Positions 23,301-38,300 of a DNA stretch of 64,000 nucleotides are shown here, one piece after another. The position numbers and the translations under genes were made by a program. The stretch comes from Leuctra nigra. Lineage: Eukaryota; Arthropoda; Insecta; Plecoptera; Leuctridae. The notes beneath the pieces are model-generated. The model ran no database searches. It was given only the letters and a program-made list of their open reading frames with translations, and was not told where the DNA came from. Position 1 is the stretch's first letter. The number at the start of each line of letters is the position of its first letter. The stretch covers positions 26,005,151 through 26,069,150 of the forward strand of contig OW203765.1 in NCBI GenBank assembly GCA_934045905.1, in the 5' to 3' direction.

Positions 23301-26300
23301 CTAACCTATGATTATGTGTGATTAGACCGCGATCTGACGATCAACTTGTTTCGGAGGTTCCAAGGAATGTTTGGATGAGAGAAAGAGGCATCAAGAACCA
23401 TTGTTTCTAACCAAACACATAATCAACAGTGTGGAATCGCTCCAGAGTTGAGATGTAAATTGAAAATTTCACTTTTTTTGCTATAACTTAAGATGATTTT
23501 TATAAATCAATAAAAATGTCACTTATAATAAAAAGCTGACATGGACGAGCGTTTAAGCATACATGTAAATCTTTCTTAAAATTGGAACCAAAGAAAAATA
23601 TTTTTTAAGAAGAGAGTACAATGTCATTATTTTGTCATATTATATTACATACATATGACATATGTCCCCCCCCCCCCCCTCCCCCTTCTTTCCCACCGAC
23701 TGGAGTAAAAACCAAATCCAACTGGGTTTTTACACTACCATTTTTATTTTGTAGATTTCTTACATTACCTTCCTAAATGAGTGAGTCATGAAATATGTAC
23801 ATTGTTTTAAAATACAACTCTGTACCTCAGAGGTAGAAGGCCCGATGTCCATTTTCTTGATTTTGCTTTGCAAACTTTTGGAAGTATGTAATCAAGCAAT
23901 CAATTGCCATTTTACTGAAGTCAACAAAAGTTATATTGAAGTATTATCTTACAAAATTAATGGTGTCACCGTTAAAAATATATTTTAATTAACGCCGAAT
24001 TAGTTGTTTATGAGCTCACCTCAAGAATAAACATATACATTGGGGTCTTATCTCTTAGATACAGAATTTCAATCTCACAAATTTAGAATTATCAGTTTGT
24101 ATCAACTAAACCCCCATATCCACGAAGGGGCTTGATTTAATAAATACGATATCCATTTCTAACATCCGTATTATAATAATAATCTTATGAATAACATAAG
24201 ATCTTTATCAATTAGGGTATAATTTCTGTTGTTAAAATTATCTGTTCTTTAGTCGGTCTATCTGCTCAACCATTGTTAAGTGATCACTTTAAGAGGTCCA
24301 GAAGCGAAACCTGTCTAATGATGAAACATCTTTATTAAAAATAACTTAGGAATTACCAGGAAACGCCAGTCAAATTCGCCACAGATCCTTAGATTAAAAT
24401 GTAAAATTAAAAGTTCTACCCTTTAAAGTCACAATTAAACTTTGTAACAGACAACAACGAAAATTGACTAGATCAACAATTAATTAGATTTTTAATTCCA
24501 GGATACATTTTTTAACCTCTCTAGCAATTTGCCACATTATCAAAATAATCGTTGTATGCACAAAGGTTAAGGTATAGTAATTGCTTCGTTAAAAGGACAT
24601 TAGCCAATAGAATTTCTTGTGTGTAAACACAATTTGATGTAAATTCAATATTAATACCATGAACAAAGCTAAAGGCAAGTGTAATTGTGACACACTGTAC
24701 GATCAACAGAATATTGAAAGTTATCATTAACTGTTTGCTTTCCAAGGACAATTGATTGATTTATTCCAGTCATCAATCATCGGTGTTTAATAATGTATGG
24801 TTTGAACAAATTGATTGAAATATCAATCACGGATAATGTTTTCCACAGCGCCAATATAATGAGACAAATTGTTAGATCGACGATGCTAAGTTAATCATGA
24901 TCAAGGAATTTACATACTTTGAAAATGATAAACGTTTCTTGGGATAATTTATCTTTGTATACTTATTATGAGCTTGTATGAAAAAGATAAAGATGCAATT
25001 TGCTGCAGTTTATGTTGTGTTAAATTTAAAAAATGGAGTGGTGTAGGTATAGAATTTTTAATAAGTTGAAAGTGAATCTGGGGATGTTAAAATTGTGTTC
25101 TTTTTACTATAGCAGGTGCCTATACCTACACCTGGAGGCCAAGTCTTGAAACTTACGCTTTCAGGAAGCAAACGCTCTCGGACGTCAATAAGTCCCATTT
25201 ACTATAAGAGTGATCGCCATTGAAACATAAAGTCAAGCCACTTATTTGATTGTCATCCAGCAATCTATTGCAAACAATTTATTAACATTATAATTATTAT
25301 TACAGATATTATACAGTCATAAAACCTTATTCAAAATTAAGCGAAACAGTTAAAGGTAGATTTCAAGGTCATCATTCTTACAGTAAATGGGACTTTATGA
25401 CGTCCGAGAGCGTTTGCGTCCTGAAGGCGTAAGTTTCAAGACTTGGCCTCCTGGAATGACCAGTTTGCAAAGCTTTGCCGTTTTTTTGATTCCAACAAAA
25501 TATATCCAAAGTTCGACAATGGCAACCACACTGTAAAAAAACAAGTAGCCACAACAGGATGAATAAAAAACAGCTCAAGTGTATTTTAGGTCACTTTCTT
25601 TCTGAAACAGCACCTAAAATCTGAACCAAAATCGCTTCATGAAATTAATAGCCATTTTGGTTCACATTTTAGGGGCAGTTTCAGTAAAGAAGTGACCTAA
25701 CTAGTGACCTAGCTATTTTTGTTTCACCATGATTTGGTAACTTGTTTTTATACAGTGCAAGAATGTATATATCTTGTGTGTATCTTTCCAATGATACAAT
25801 GAAAATAAATAAATTTACAAATACATTTCTTGGGGGGAAACAAAGTAGGACTCCTATAACTTACAAGTAATTGATCGAATTGGATAATATTTGCTATAAC
25901 CAAATCAATCTTTTATCCTGATCTCTCTCACATCAAAAGTGAAAGACGAAAAACAAATGAACAATTACTTACACCTGACAGTGATTAAATAGAAAATAGA
26001 ATCAAACAAAAGTCATTCCAAAGCCAAACGCAGAATGTAATTCCAAGAAATTCTATCCCCAGATCAATAAACGCTTTCTCTCTTTCCAATTCCATTCAAG
26101 CCAAACAAAAATCACTCTAACCTAAAAATCTATGCTAAATCCCAGTGTGACATCTTTATCACCATAGATTCGGTTCGAACCGAATTGAATAGTCACTTAA
26201 AATATGATTAAACCGAACACAACACCACGGTTGATCAGTTAAAGACTCCTAACTTGTAATTAATTAAAGTTTGACACGATCCGACGGCCATTTTAGTCAC

Positions 26301-29300
26301 GCAGGTCTAGGCGCACGTAATGGCTTCATAAAGCTACGTGATCATTAGGTACTGCCAACCTACACCCAATAAAACAAGCTATGAAGAACACCTATTATAA
26401 TGTTAGCGGTTTATGATTAATAGCTTCTTGTGTTGGTAAGACTGCGGTGGGAGTGATAAGACTTGGGGTATATTAAAATTCTAATTAAAATTAAACTGAT
26501 TAAATGAATAAATTTGATGGGAATCAATTTTGACGTGTTTTGTGTGAATTGTGCTAAGCGGTGATGTTGAATCGTGAGGATTAACTTATTTTGGAATCTG
26601 GATTGATGGAAATGTATTTTGTTTAATTCGGGTTTGATGGATGATTGTGTGCGAGTGGTAATAATTCTTGATGGAATATCAGAAGTTTTTAAAAGATTTT
26701 CAACGCAGCTTTGAACATTCTAATTAGTAGGGATGATTAATTGAAGAAGAAAGAGTCGTGTTTTTATTTCACAAAACGCCTTTTCCGAGTCGGTTTTAAA
26801 TCAAGTCGTTTCTGGTGGCCTTGACTTGCAAATCGCTCTTGTTCATGTGAAATTATTATTAAAATGGTTTTGTTGGAAACGTAAAAAACCTCGTGAAAAT
26901 GGATTTTGTTGCAAATCATTCCAAGTCCACGATAATGTCGAGTTTTAATAATTAATTTCTTTGATAGGAAACAAAATGACGACCGACGGTGAAAATAGTT
27001 CTACAATTTGTGAAAATAAAAACGAAATCTCAATTAAAGTGGTTTCTAACAAAGAAGCAAGAAAATTTAAGCAAATATAAAATATGTGAAAGGATTGAAA
27101 AGTTTACACTATATAGAACCTATAAGATAAAATAGGTAAAAGCCAAATTTAGAATAAAACTCAAGTAATTTTCTCCTATTGCATTATTTTGCCTTTCAGT
27201 TGTCATATTTCATACAATATCAATCAAGAAAGAAGAAAAATATAATTTTTATAAAAAGACTCAATTTCTTGGAGTCTTTATACAAATTCCATGTAAAATT
27301 AACAAGTCAACCATTCAGGTTTAATGGTATTTTTAAGTAACTTATTTGACAATTTAAAAGCAGTAAAAGCATAAACCCAGGAATCCCACTGCATTCTATT
27401 CTATTTCTCTTGGTACAAAGAGTATATTAAAACTGCTTCTATTCCTTATTTTTCTTTAAAGTTTAGGCTGCCATCATTCTGCTATTTAATTGAAAAAACG
27501 AAGTATTGTTCTCCAATCCGCCTTCAACCCCTTCATTGAAATTAAATAAAACTTTCAAACCAAAAACAACAAAATCCCAAAACCATTCATTATCAATTAC
27601 CCAATCCCCTGATTCTAATGCACAAGCCCTGCTCGACACGGTCTAAGCGGCCACTTCATGTAGCGCCATGCACGAGGGTCGATCACGGTCCCCCGGGTCG
27701 CATTATAACACACTATTGTCCGACGAGTGTATTAAGAAGGCTCTGATATCGTGGATGGACCATCTGGGAGGCTGTGAAGAGCTCGAGAGTCGTTTATTTG
27801 ATGATGGGGCTATGAGTGCAGGACTTACGCAGGGGGTAGGGGGGGGGGTGAAGTTTGAGAGGGTGCTATTGCGGACAACAATAAGTTTGGAAAATAAAAT
27901 CTACAATTTGGCTCACGTGTTTTGCTTCACTGTTAAAATAAGTATTAAATTTTTACAATTGTTTTGTTCATCATGCCCATAAAACAGTTGTTATATAAAT
28001 AAACAACAATAAAATTGTAGTTGAACTGAACTCAAGCTTATCGCAAACAATTAACAATTTGAAAACTGGGAAATTTTAAATTTATCAAATACTACGAAAT
28101 GAATCGGGGCACAAGCTAACAAACTTTATTAAGTTTCATCAAGCACATTACCTACTTATTTCAATATCTAACACGTCTTCCTAATTATTTTACTAATTAC
28201 AAATCCAAAAGCTCTCTAATTTTATCATTTCGTCGAAATGTTTTCATTGAAACCGCTACGGAGAAATTCACATCACCTCAGAGATTTCATTTCTCCAACT
28301 CTGAAACTGCTCTCGGGGAATGGGGATCATTCTCCATCAGAACCTCGTTGGTAGATAATCGAATCAAGATGGCGCCTGGCTCTGGGGGGTGGGGGGATGG
28401 GGGTGGCGTTTATCCGGGGGTGGCTAGACTAGCGATAAGGCGCAGCACTGGATTGAAACCATAAGGTGAGAAGGAAAAGAAGTCTGTGAGATCGCATAGG
28501 TCAAAGTGAAATGGATAAAACGAACGGTGAAAGAAGGATAAGGACGATCGGGTTTTGGAAATAGATTCACGTTGGTCTTTCTAAAGTGACAGGAGGGTTT
28601 GGGGGGAGTTTGGTGATGTTACTGACGTACAGGGATTATTAGTGACGAAGTATGGAGATTTTGGGGAACTCTTTTACTGTCTGTTATCGGAAAGAAATCT
28701 TTATCCGCACACACAGGCCTTCGACGGGTAAATTCAAGCTTTGCGCAAGCTTCGTTTTGTAGATACTATATACACATAATACGGGCACTCGACAAAGCAA
28801 GTTTTCAATCAAAGCTCAGTTAATTTTCAACCTTTTTAGTGACCACATTGGCGTCCTGCACGTAGAACAAAAGAAGTTCGTGGAAAGCTTACCAATAATC
28901 TCTGGATATTATTTAACTATCTTTGGATCAGTAAACCAACTTTTCCTTGAGATTATACCTGTCTACGGTTTCCATACTTTCCATTAGACAGCGTTCAACA
29001 AACATCTTTTTAATTAATGGCATGATTTTTCTAACAAAACATAATAATTGTGGGTGCCACGAGAGAGGAATACAAAATTGTGCGTTTTTGACAGTTTGTT
29101 TGTTGTCGAAAGTTCATTTTGACGCACTCGGTTACGCGAACTTTAACTGAACTTTTGACAACTTGAAAGTTGTTAAAAATCACGTCCAAAAATTGGAGTC
29201 CTTTTGTACATTCTTCTGCTCTCTTACAGATGCAAAATTTGTTTTATGGAAGAGGTGGATTCTCTGGTCAGTATTTGACCCTCGGGAAACTAAATGGAGT

Positions 29301-32300
29301 ATAATTCGTCTGTTCTTACCGCGACTCTGGACTCCTTGAGGTCCAGACGCATGGCCAACGCCTCCCGCATGAACACGTCTGGATAATGGCTGGCGAGGAA
29401 GGCTCGCTCCAGCTCCTCCAGCTGCCAGCTGTTGAAGTTGGTCCTGGAGCGACGCCGCTTACTGCTGCTGGACAAGAAGTCGTCGCCGTCCAAGTCGCCG
29501 CCAGAGTCTGGAGAAGAAACAAAGACATGGGTTTAAAACGTTCCTTGCATCCGTATCATAAGGCATGTTGTGTCAAAGATTGTTGATCATTCTTCATGAA
29601 TAAAATCGAGAATTGACCAGAGCATTTTCTCATCCTTCATCCATTTTCCTCCAGACGATATCAACCCCTCTTATCACTTATTATTCCATCAATCTATATT
29701 TTCTAAAACATATTTTTTTCACACCATATTTTACCTATTTTATCAGCCAACTAACATTTGTAGTTGTTATTTTAACATCTGTACCTCAAAGTTTGAAGGC
29801 CCGAAGTCCATTTCAATGGTCCTTGAGGTGCTTCTATTTTTCTTTCATACATTCAATATTTTGTAGAAGTGAAACCAATAATTTTGTAAGAGAATACTTC
29901 AACATTACAGTATTTGTTGACTTCAGTCAAATTGGGCGTTTTAGAGTTTGATTATATATTTTCTATTTTATTCTATGTCTATACTTCTATAAATAGTCAC
30001 ACATTTGTTAGACATTTACAAAGTGTCTTATTCTAATTCCTACACTTGTATCATAAACTAGTATCGATTTTCTGTCAATGTCTCAACGTCTTCATTACAA
30101 TTAATCGTTTCCCCTGCCGTTTACCCCGACAGTTTGTAGCTCAAATATCGCAAATTGTTAACCCAATTAGTATAATAATGGTTCCATTGCAATTTAATCT
30201 CGATTATCTACTGATTATATATTATCTCCGATGTAAATTACATCGAATTATCATGCTGTATAGTCGAGTTGTAGTTAATATGAGGGCTTGGCTATTGCAA
30301 TCAAGTTCAGAGCATATTGACCAATTTTCCTTGGTCGATATGCAAAAGTTTCACGATCATACTAGACAATATTATGTTTTTGAAGCAATTGAAAGTTACA
30401 TCTCTTTAAGATTGGTGCGAAACTTATAATTTCAAGAAAGACAGTGCACATTATTTGTGTTTAATATAAATTTTGTAACATATAATTTTAATATCAAATT
30501 CCTATTAGTATATGTTTCGATTCAATATTGCCATACTTTATTTCAGGAATATATACAAACTTTGTGTGACAAAAGTTTTTCATTTTATAATTTGATTCAG
30601 TTCATTTAGAAGATCTCCCATAACTAAATATTTATAACAAACATAGTTCACATTTCCAAGGGCAAATTATCATTTGTATATACTTCAAATCCCACTTTTC
30701 TAAATACTTAGCCTATGCTGTCATTTATGGCCGTCTTCCTATTGCAAATTGTGTACTAACAGTTCATATCATTTGCCGACACATCGATTTCGGTCAACTT
30801 CTTAAATGAAAGACTAATCTTGATACCCTCATCCTGTACCAAAATCTTAAACCACCAACGACAATGTATTTCAATTGTTAATTGGTTAACGCGTTGCGGC
30901 TTTTCACGCTAGGCAAGGGTGCGTTTCATTGTTGATTAGTTTCCCTGCGAGTCGAGCGGAGTGAGCGGATCGCTCGGAGCGGTGAATTATGCATGAGAGC
31001 ATCTGGTTGGAGGTATAGTCGTCAAGCACTAGAGGAATTTATTACCTCACATTTGATGGGTTAATCTTGGTTACTATGGCAATGTGAATAGAGGGAGGTT
31101 AGTTATGATCTTAGAACAGGAATTTTGCATCGGAGATGTTTCTTATGATGTTTTATTGAATGGAAAGTTTTGTCATATTTTAGTTGCTAAATATTGTAGC
31201 GTTATATTATAATTTTAATATCATGATATAATCTATTTATAATAATTAAAATATGATTTTGTCGTCTGTAGAGCGTAAGGCTCGTTTTTTGCTCTGTTAA
31301 ATTAGTTGATAAGTTTAACAGTTACTTAGTAGTCATGTTATTAACATTCGTCGTTGCCATTTCAATTTAGTCAGTAAGAAAGTATTCGCAACTGCTTAAA
31401 TTTAACAGAATCGTAAATCGAATGGGTGAATGTGATTGGTCAGTAAAATATTTTGCACAAGTTTAAACGGCAGTAAATTCACAGAATTTCTGCCCAAATG
31501 TTTTGATGGTGAAAAATCAAAAGACAATATGAAAACCCTTATGGCCACTTCTCCCATCAGTCACAGACGGTGGAGAAATTATATAATATCAGACATATCG
31601 AAACACCTTTTATTTCAAACTGAAATAATATTCAAATCGATCCAATCTAAACGTCCAGAAACCAACCATTCGCAAATAATTATTCCTTTCCAAACACTCA
31701 TACAAATGTTTCTAAAATCAGCTGTTTGAATACTAAAGTTTATTTATGTGTCATTTATCTAAAATTACGTTGACATTATTGTAATCTGTTTTCTACACTA
31801 TAATTATGTCATCGTGTAATTGGTAGATGCAGTTGTGCTTAATGGTCCGCTGTTAAATGATGACCTAACCTCCCCGATTAGTGAGCTTGGTAGATATAAT
31901 ATGCAACATGGTAATCGTATTAGTAACAGACATTTCCGCCGGAGCAGCACAATACAATGCATCTAATTGAATAGATTACGATATATACAACTGACAAAGT
32001 TTTTCAGGGAATTATACAGTGTGTAATTGTTTATGCATGCACTGTTGCTCTTTGCAATTTAGTTTGAAATTATTTCTAGGAAGTTTTCAACTTTGCAGTG
32101 TTTGTTGGGAATTGCATTAGGGGTTTTCAAATATGGATGATATATTCTGCCGTATTTGTGACAATAGAAAGTGGAGAAAGGCTTGATCATGTCTTTTTGT
32201 TTAAGTTTTTTTTGAAACATCCATCAAAACTGACTTATAATATATCGTATTTATCTCATTCGTAATTTACATTTAGGGCTACATTAATTTGCACATTTTA

Positions 32301-35300
32301 TCAGTCAATTCGATTTTTTATTATTAAAAATACATTTATATGAATATGCATTGATATATTTGTATTTGGTTGTGGATAATTGCTGTAATAATTTAATATT
32401 GGATGCCCTGAGGCTGCCCCTGGACCAAAATCTACAAAGTGGGCATAATAGCATCCTTTTTTGATAGGTATATGACAACTTCCAAAATGTTGTGTATTTT
32501 GAGCAACTAGGAGCATGTCTCGAATAAATATACACTGGATTAATGGAAACCAAAATATTTACTCTAATTCAATTTCAAATAACCGTTTCCTTCAAAATTA
32601 AATATCTTTCAATACTCCCAATCAGGATTTATTAAACCTTTAAAAATTAAAACTTTATAACACACTAAAATTTTTCATCGGACTTGAAAAAAATAATATA
32701 AGTTAAACTCAAATTTACACTCAAAGACAAGTTATCCAAATAGTAATTATTGCCTCACCCAAAATCCTCGTCTAAAATGACCAACAACTTTACGTATTTC
32801 TAACCTCTTCTGCATAACACTTAACCTGCCCATAACATTGACACACTAGGGATATGTCAATTACATGGCTACCTCCATTCCCTCTATATGTCAATAGACA
32901 TGTCCTTACATAACAACCCAATTACAGTTGAACTAAATTAGAATTAGGGGTATTAAAAGTTGACATGCCACACTGATGACAGCTAGGGCCCAATAAACAT
33001 ATCAACATAACTTGTCCCCCTTTCCCCTATTTTCCAAGAGGCACGCATATAGTACGGTATATACGCACATGTACTAGGGTAATTAAGGGTATAATTTATG
33101 TAGTGCGTGTGTTGGTATAGTGACAAATTGATACCTTTATTGCTAGGATTTTTGAGTTTTTATCGTGTGTAGAATGGGATGTAATTTCCTATATGGGCAA
33201 ATCGCATGTGCTACATTGCGTTTTGGTTGGCTTGTTGTTTTGCATATTACAAATTGATATTATATTTTCGTGGACAGGTTTTTTGTTTTGTTTTGAGGAC
33301 TGCTATGTGTAAGTTAGTGTATGGTTTGACTGAGAGTTGAAATAAAGGTAATTTTCTATACAGTATTTAAAATTATATTTTTACTTTGGATGAGAGTTTA
33401 GCGTTTTGCACAATCATTTCGTAAATAATTAACTATAATTTACCTTATTTTACAACCCATAAAAAATGTAGATTTTTCCCATTAGAGTTATGGGCAAATA
33501 AACAACGTAAACTCGTTTTACTTTATAAGATAAAATCGCGGATGTCGGCTTTTTATTTGTGGTGATCCAAACCTGGCACTTCCACCAAGAAACTAAACAT
33601 TTTAATAATTCTATACTGTCTATCCACAAGGAAATAATAGGATATACTTAAATGGATCCATTTCCAGATGTAGATTCGTTTCAACAGCTTCTAAAGTGAT
33701 TAAAAGCCCGTAAGCTCAAACTTGAATGCTGAGCTTTTTGCTTAAAGTTCACTTATTGAAAGTTAAGATTTTAAAATTTGAATACCCTGATCAATTGAGC
33801 CCTTTTATGTATACTACATTTAATTACTCTTCCCTCGATGGTCAGATTACATACATATTTGTCAAAATGTTCCAAACAACAATTCAAAAACAATCTAAAA
33901 GCCTTATTTACAAAATTGATGATAAATCAGAATGGTCTTTCTCCCTTATGAATCCTGATTAACTTATTACTTATAGATAGCATTTAAGATAATAAAATCT
34001 ATTGCTGTAATAACATCCCTTCCCTATAACATCAACTAGTTTTGCGATTGGTCTATATAATACCAAGCTTATATAAAATATACCCGCTTTTATTCAATCT
34101 TGTTAGGGTTTTATGGGCGTATAATAAAAACTGGCATAACATTTTCACCATAACCAGTTTCCATTTTCCCATAGTAGCGCACCAATTTCTGCTCAAAATT
34201 AAAACAAATGTATATCCATATATAGTTGGCAAGAGAGATGGGAACGAGTTGGGGGGTTTGGGGAAGGGGGGAAGCAATTCCATGAAATTGCAGTATCATA
34301 AAAATATAGCTACCCCATACATAGAAATTGAAATTTTCAAAGATATATGAAGCTATTTCGGATCGAGATAAAATTTCCCCGCAATTCAGTTAGGGATGAA
34401 ACGATGGGTTTGACAATAGTTTGACTATCGATGTGCAATTCATTTTGTGATTTATTGAAATAAATTAATAGTTTATGTTCTTCTCTTGGTTTTCAGTAAA
34501 CAATATGCAATAGGCGATGTGATACGGGATATTCGTGGTCGTTATTCATTTCTATTGTTTCTCGTTGACATTTTGGCTGATAAAATTATTTGGCAGGGCT
34601 TTCGGAATAGCGGGTAAAATGTGTTTTCCAAACCTATATATTGAGGTTTGATTTTTTTCGAACGCTTTGAAATGAAATTTTTACGACCAGAAATTTATGA
34701 GACCAATTAGAAATTATCTGGGTGCAAACAAATCACATGCATTCTTCGTATTTTCCATTATAAGAAACACAAAATATAGATATCTAGAAAACTAACTTGA
34801 GTGCAAATTATTCAAAAAATTGGTCCCAGATATCATCTGAATTGGTGGTCTGTGAGAGACCATAATTTTATTGTGAGTATAATTTTGTCTTTGGCTATTT
34901 GAAACAATACCCCCACAAATAATTTTATATTTCGTTTCCGTATTTCAATATAATTTGTATAAAATTAAGACGATGGTAAGTTCCATTTTGTCAGTCTAAA
35001 AATGGTATAAGCACATGCACACAGGCGCGTAGAAACTAAATTTGCAAGGGGGAGGGAATAATATTGTAAAAGAACTTGAGCTTGAAATACTAGTGTCTAC
35101 GAAGACCTAGGTGGGTCTGGGGGGAGGGCCCTCCAGCAAAATGCGGGTCCGGGGCGCACAGCCCCGGAATTTCAGACATCAATTTGGTGCATTTTTACGC
35201 GATTTTAACACTTTTTAAGCAAATTTTTTTCTTATCACAAAAATGTATAAGAACATAGGGAGGGGAATTGAATCAGAGGGGGGGGGGGATTTTCCCCCCA

Positions 35301-38300
35301 TTCCCCCCCCCCTTCCTACTCGCCTGCATGCACATGCATGCATGAAACTTCTGCAAATATGCAATAATATGCCGTCTTCTAGTCGTCTTCTAGGACGTCT
35401 ATAGTTCGACCACTAATAGAACTTCATCCGTCGTCTTCCGTCAGCAAGAATTGAAATTGTTGTAACGTTTTTGGGAGCGATACTGAATTTAAATGCTATG
35501 TTGGAAAATTACTGAGAACCTTTCTGACAGATAATTTCTAATGTGGCAAATTAATTTTTCCAACAAATATTTTGGCGATGGCAAATTTTTCACATTGATT
35601 TTATAGCCGTATTCCAGTGGAGAAATAAAACTATCTGATGAACCGGCAACCTCTGAGGCCATATCAATAAATAGCTCCAGATTTATAATTTCCTTTGAAC
35701 TATCTATAAATAAATTACATATATTTCTTGACTAAAAGTAGCGTAATTTTCTAAATGAGATATGTATACATTTTTTAGTAATCTCTTCTCTTTACTGTAG
35801 CTATCTTCCAAAGATATTGTCTTCATAATGAGTGAATGAGATATATCTTCTTGTCTAAATATTTAATAGACTATACTCAAAAAAGAATATTAACAATACT
35901 ACTTATCTTAGGTAATCACACTTTTCTCCCCATAATAGCCAAACAATTAATTTCATTCTTCATAAATCTCTGCTTATTGCACTAATAAACATCGCCCATT
36001 AATTACCAAGTGAAGAATCAGATTATGTTTCTTGGAACTATAGGAATCTGGGGGTTGGTGTTACAAGGGTGCACGGCCGTGGTTTATTCAAGGGGTAGGT
36101 TTAAGGATTTGATGCGCCCCAAGGGTGATATTATTCACTAACAAACCAGCAAACAAGGAGTTGCGAAGGCGAACTTGCCCTATTGTTAGTAGCAGGATGA
36201 TGTAAGAGCAGAAGAGAAGCTTGAGGAGTTTGTCAAGAACAAAACTAATTGAATGCTAGACGCTTTGTTTTGTTTGTTTCACTTTGGAAGAGGGTGAAAA
36301 ATGAGTGGAGATTGATGTGTTTTTTTATTGTAACAAATGCAGGATGCTGAATTATATTTTTAGAGTTGTTGGAAATTTTATACAAATTTAATTAGGTATA
36401 CATTTCAAGATATAATTCAACAAATTAAATCATAGCAACAGGAAAATAGTAATTGAATAAGTCAAGAGATAGTCAAAACAACATTATTCTAGAAGAATTC
36501 GAGTAAAACATGTTATATTTACCTAATTAAAAGTTGTGGCTAACATCTTAATCCGGAGTCCCGATTTAAAAAATAGTATTAAATTCACGCAAAATACATG
36601 CTTGCTAATTTGCAGACGGGTTTCTAATTAAGAAAACGTAAATTTTGCTACGTTTGTTTAGATAACATTTATTACGCCATTAAATATAAACTGCATACTT
36701 TTTCTGCTTGGTTTTGCGTTTTCATAATGAAAAACCATACTTTACGCAGCACATAAACTAAATTCAAAGTGTGTATGAATACACATTTTTCACTTTATCA
36801 TAATACCGAATTACACACTTGCCTGCCTAAATTACATTGTTTAATTATTTTATCTTATGAGATACATTTCTGTATGCAATATAGTGTAGTGACGTTATCT
36901 TTAATGCAATCACTTGCTGTAACATCTTAATTACGATAACATAATAAGAAAAAAGAAGATAATTTATAATCATTAATTAAATGAAATTTTAAGAAGCACC
37001 TCAGTTCACTTACAGGAATAGAATAAAAAAGGTTATACAAAAAGTTTTTCGCGTGTATATCTGAAAGGCGTATTATTTTCGCGTTGAAATAAATTCAATT
37101 TTACCTTCCATTTCACTTTTTTCATACCTAATTACCCTATAATTATCATAGAATATTTTCAATTCATAATCAACACAAGACAACTGCGTGATGTATAAAA
37201 AAGCACATTTTAATCTCCGGGCATTTCATGATACGAATACGACGTGTCATAATTGATGTTAATAATAATGGTGTTAGCGATGAGGTCACGTGACTTTGCG
37301 AGTCCAAGATGGCCGCCGTCATGTTGACGAATCAATTTGATCGCCTATTATAATATTGTAAACGCAACAACGCCCAAAACTATTCATGTTTTATCAATTG
37401 GTTTGCGTCGATGAATAGCCAATCGACAGAACGGCCTTTCTCCATCATTAAACTTCGTGGACTATGAATAGGTGTAAATAGAAAACGTCAAAACGGATAC
37501 AATTTAATGATATTTGTTGTTCAATATTTTTATTGTGATGTTGAGTGACTGCTCACTCAATATTTTGAGTTGATCAATAGGTTAAAATATACTTACCTAC
37601 TGACTCTAAAAATGTATTAATAATTTTGCATTTGGTTGTTTGTATTCCCACTACAATGTTCCAAATTGATACACACCAATTTCAAAGGACTTTTCAAGGA
37701 TATTTTGCATTGCATTGCTAATTAGCCTCTATTTGTCCTTGTTATTAATTGTTATACCATGATCCTGCACTCATAACTAAACTGCAATCATATAAAAGAA
37801 CCACATTATATATTTTAGCTTGTTTACCCAATTGTAAAGTGAAAGGATTATATATTCGGAACCACACATGAATGTTTATAGACCGTTCCTCGAATCAAAC
37901 TGAAAATGTAAGACAACACGCACTAATATTTTCAAATGTAACAATGATGGAGCATGAAAATTGAAATGTTACCTTATTTACACGGTCAAATTTTCTGTCA
38001 AATCATTTGATCTCTTTCTTTAGGAGTATTCATCCATGTTTAGATCAATGACAGAAATAAAATCTATGTTGTTTTGACAAAAGACTTGATCCCCTTTGAC
38101 TGACCATAATATTTTCATCAAAGTCGCTTGTTCCGCTCAAGTTTCTTAATATCTTTGAAGTTATTAGATTTTTAATGAAATGATTTGACGAAAAATTTAC
38201 TCTGCTAATGGAGCTTAAGTATATAATATTATCCAGCCAATCAATCATACATTTTAATTAACAAATATATAATTTCTAAGCTTGAAAACATACCGCAGAT

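Larger units (their letters stand above)
20361..29319 (-). other. unc-4: unc-4 intron 2
   Basis: The intron is 8,959 bp with GT/AG ends, and interrupts the homeodomain between residues 46 and 47. It holds a degenerate repeat block (21760-22515), a GC-rich hairpin (23245-23269), a fold-back MITE (23817-24068), a run of TGATTGAT-type sites (24751-24830), two neighbouring fold-back elements (25134-25451 and 25587-25699), an 18-bp palindrome (26168-26185) and a GC-rich block with an open frame (27640-27850). No other gene is supported on either strand. Confidence 0.9.

Noticed and set aside
20361..29319. A second homeobox gene (OdsH-like neighbour)
   Set aside because: No second homeodomain-coding segment is visible on either strand anywhere in the window.
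29290..29586. Other open frames across the exon 2 region (two minus, one plus)
   Set aside because: They are shadows of the GC-rich homeodomain exon or run through its donor site into the intron; only the spliced frame carries the homeodomain.
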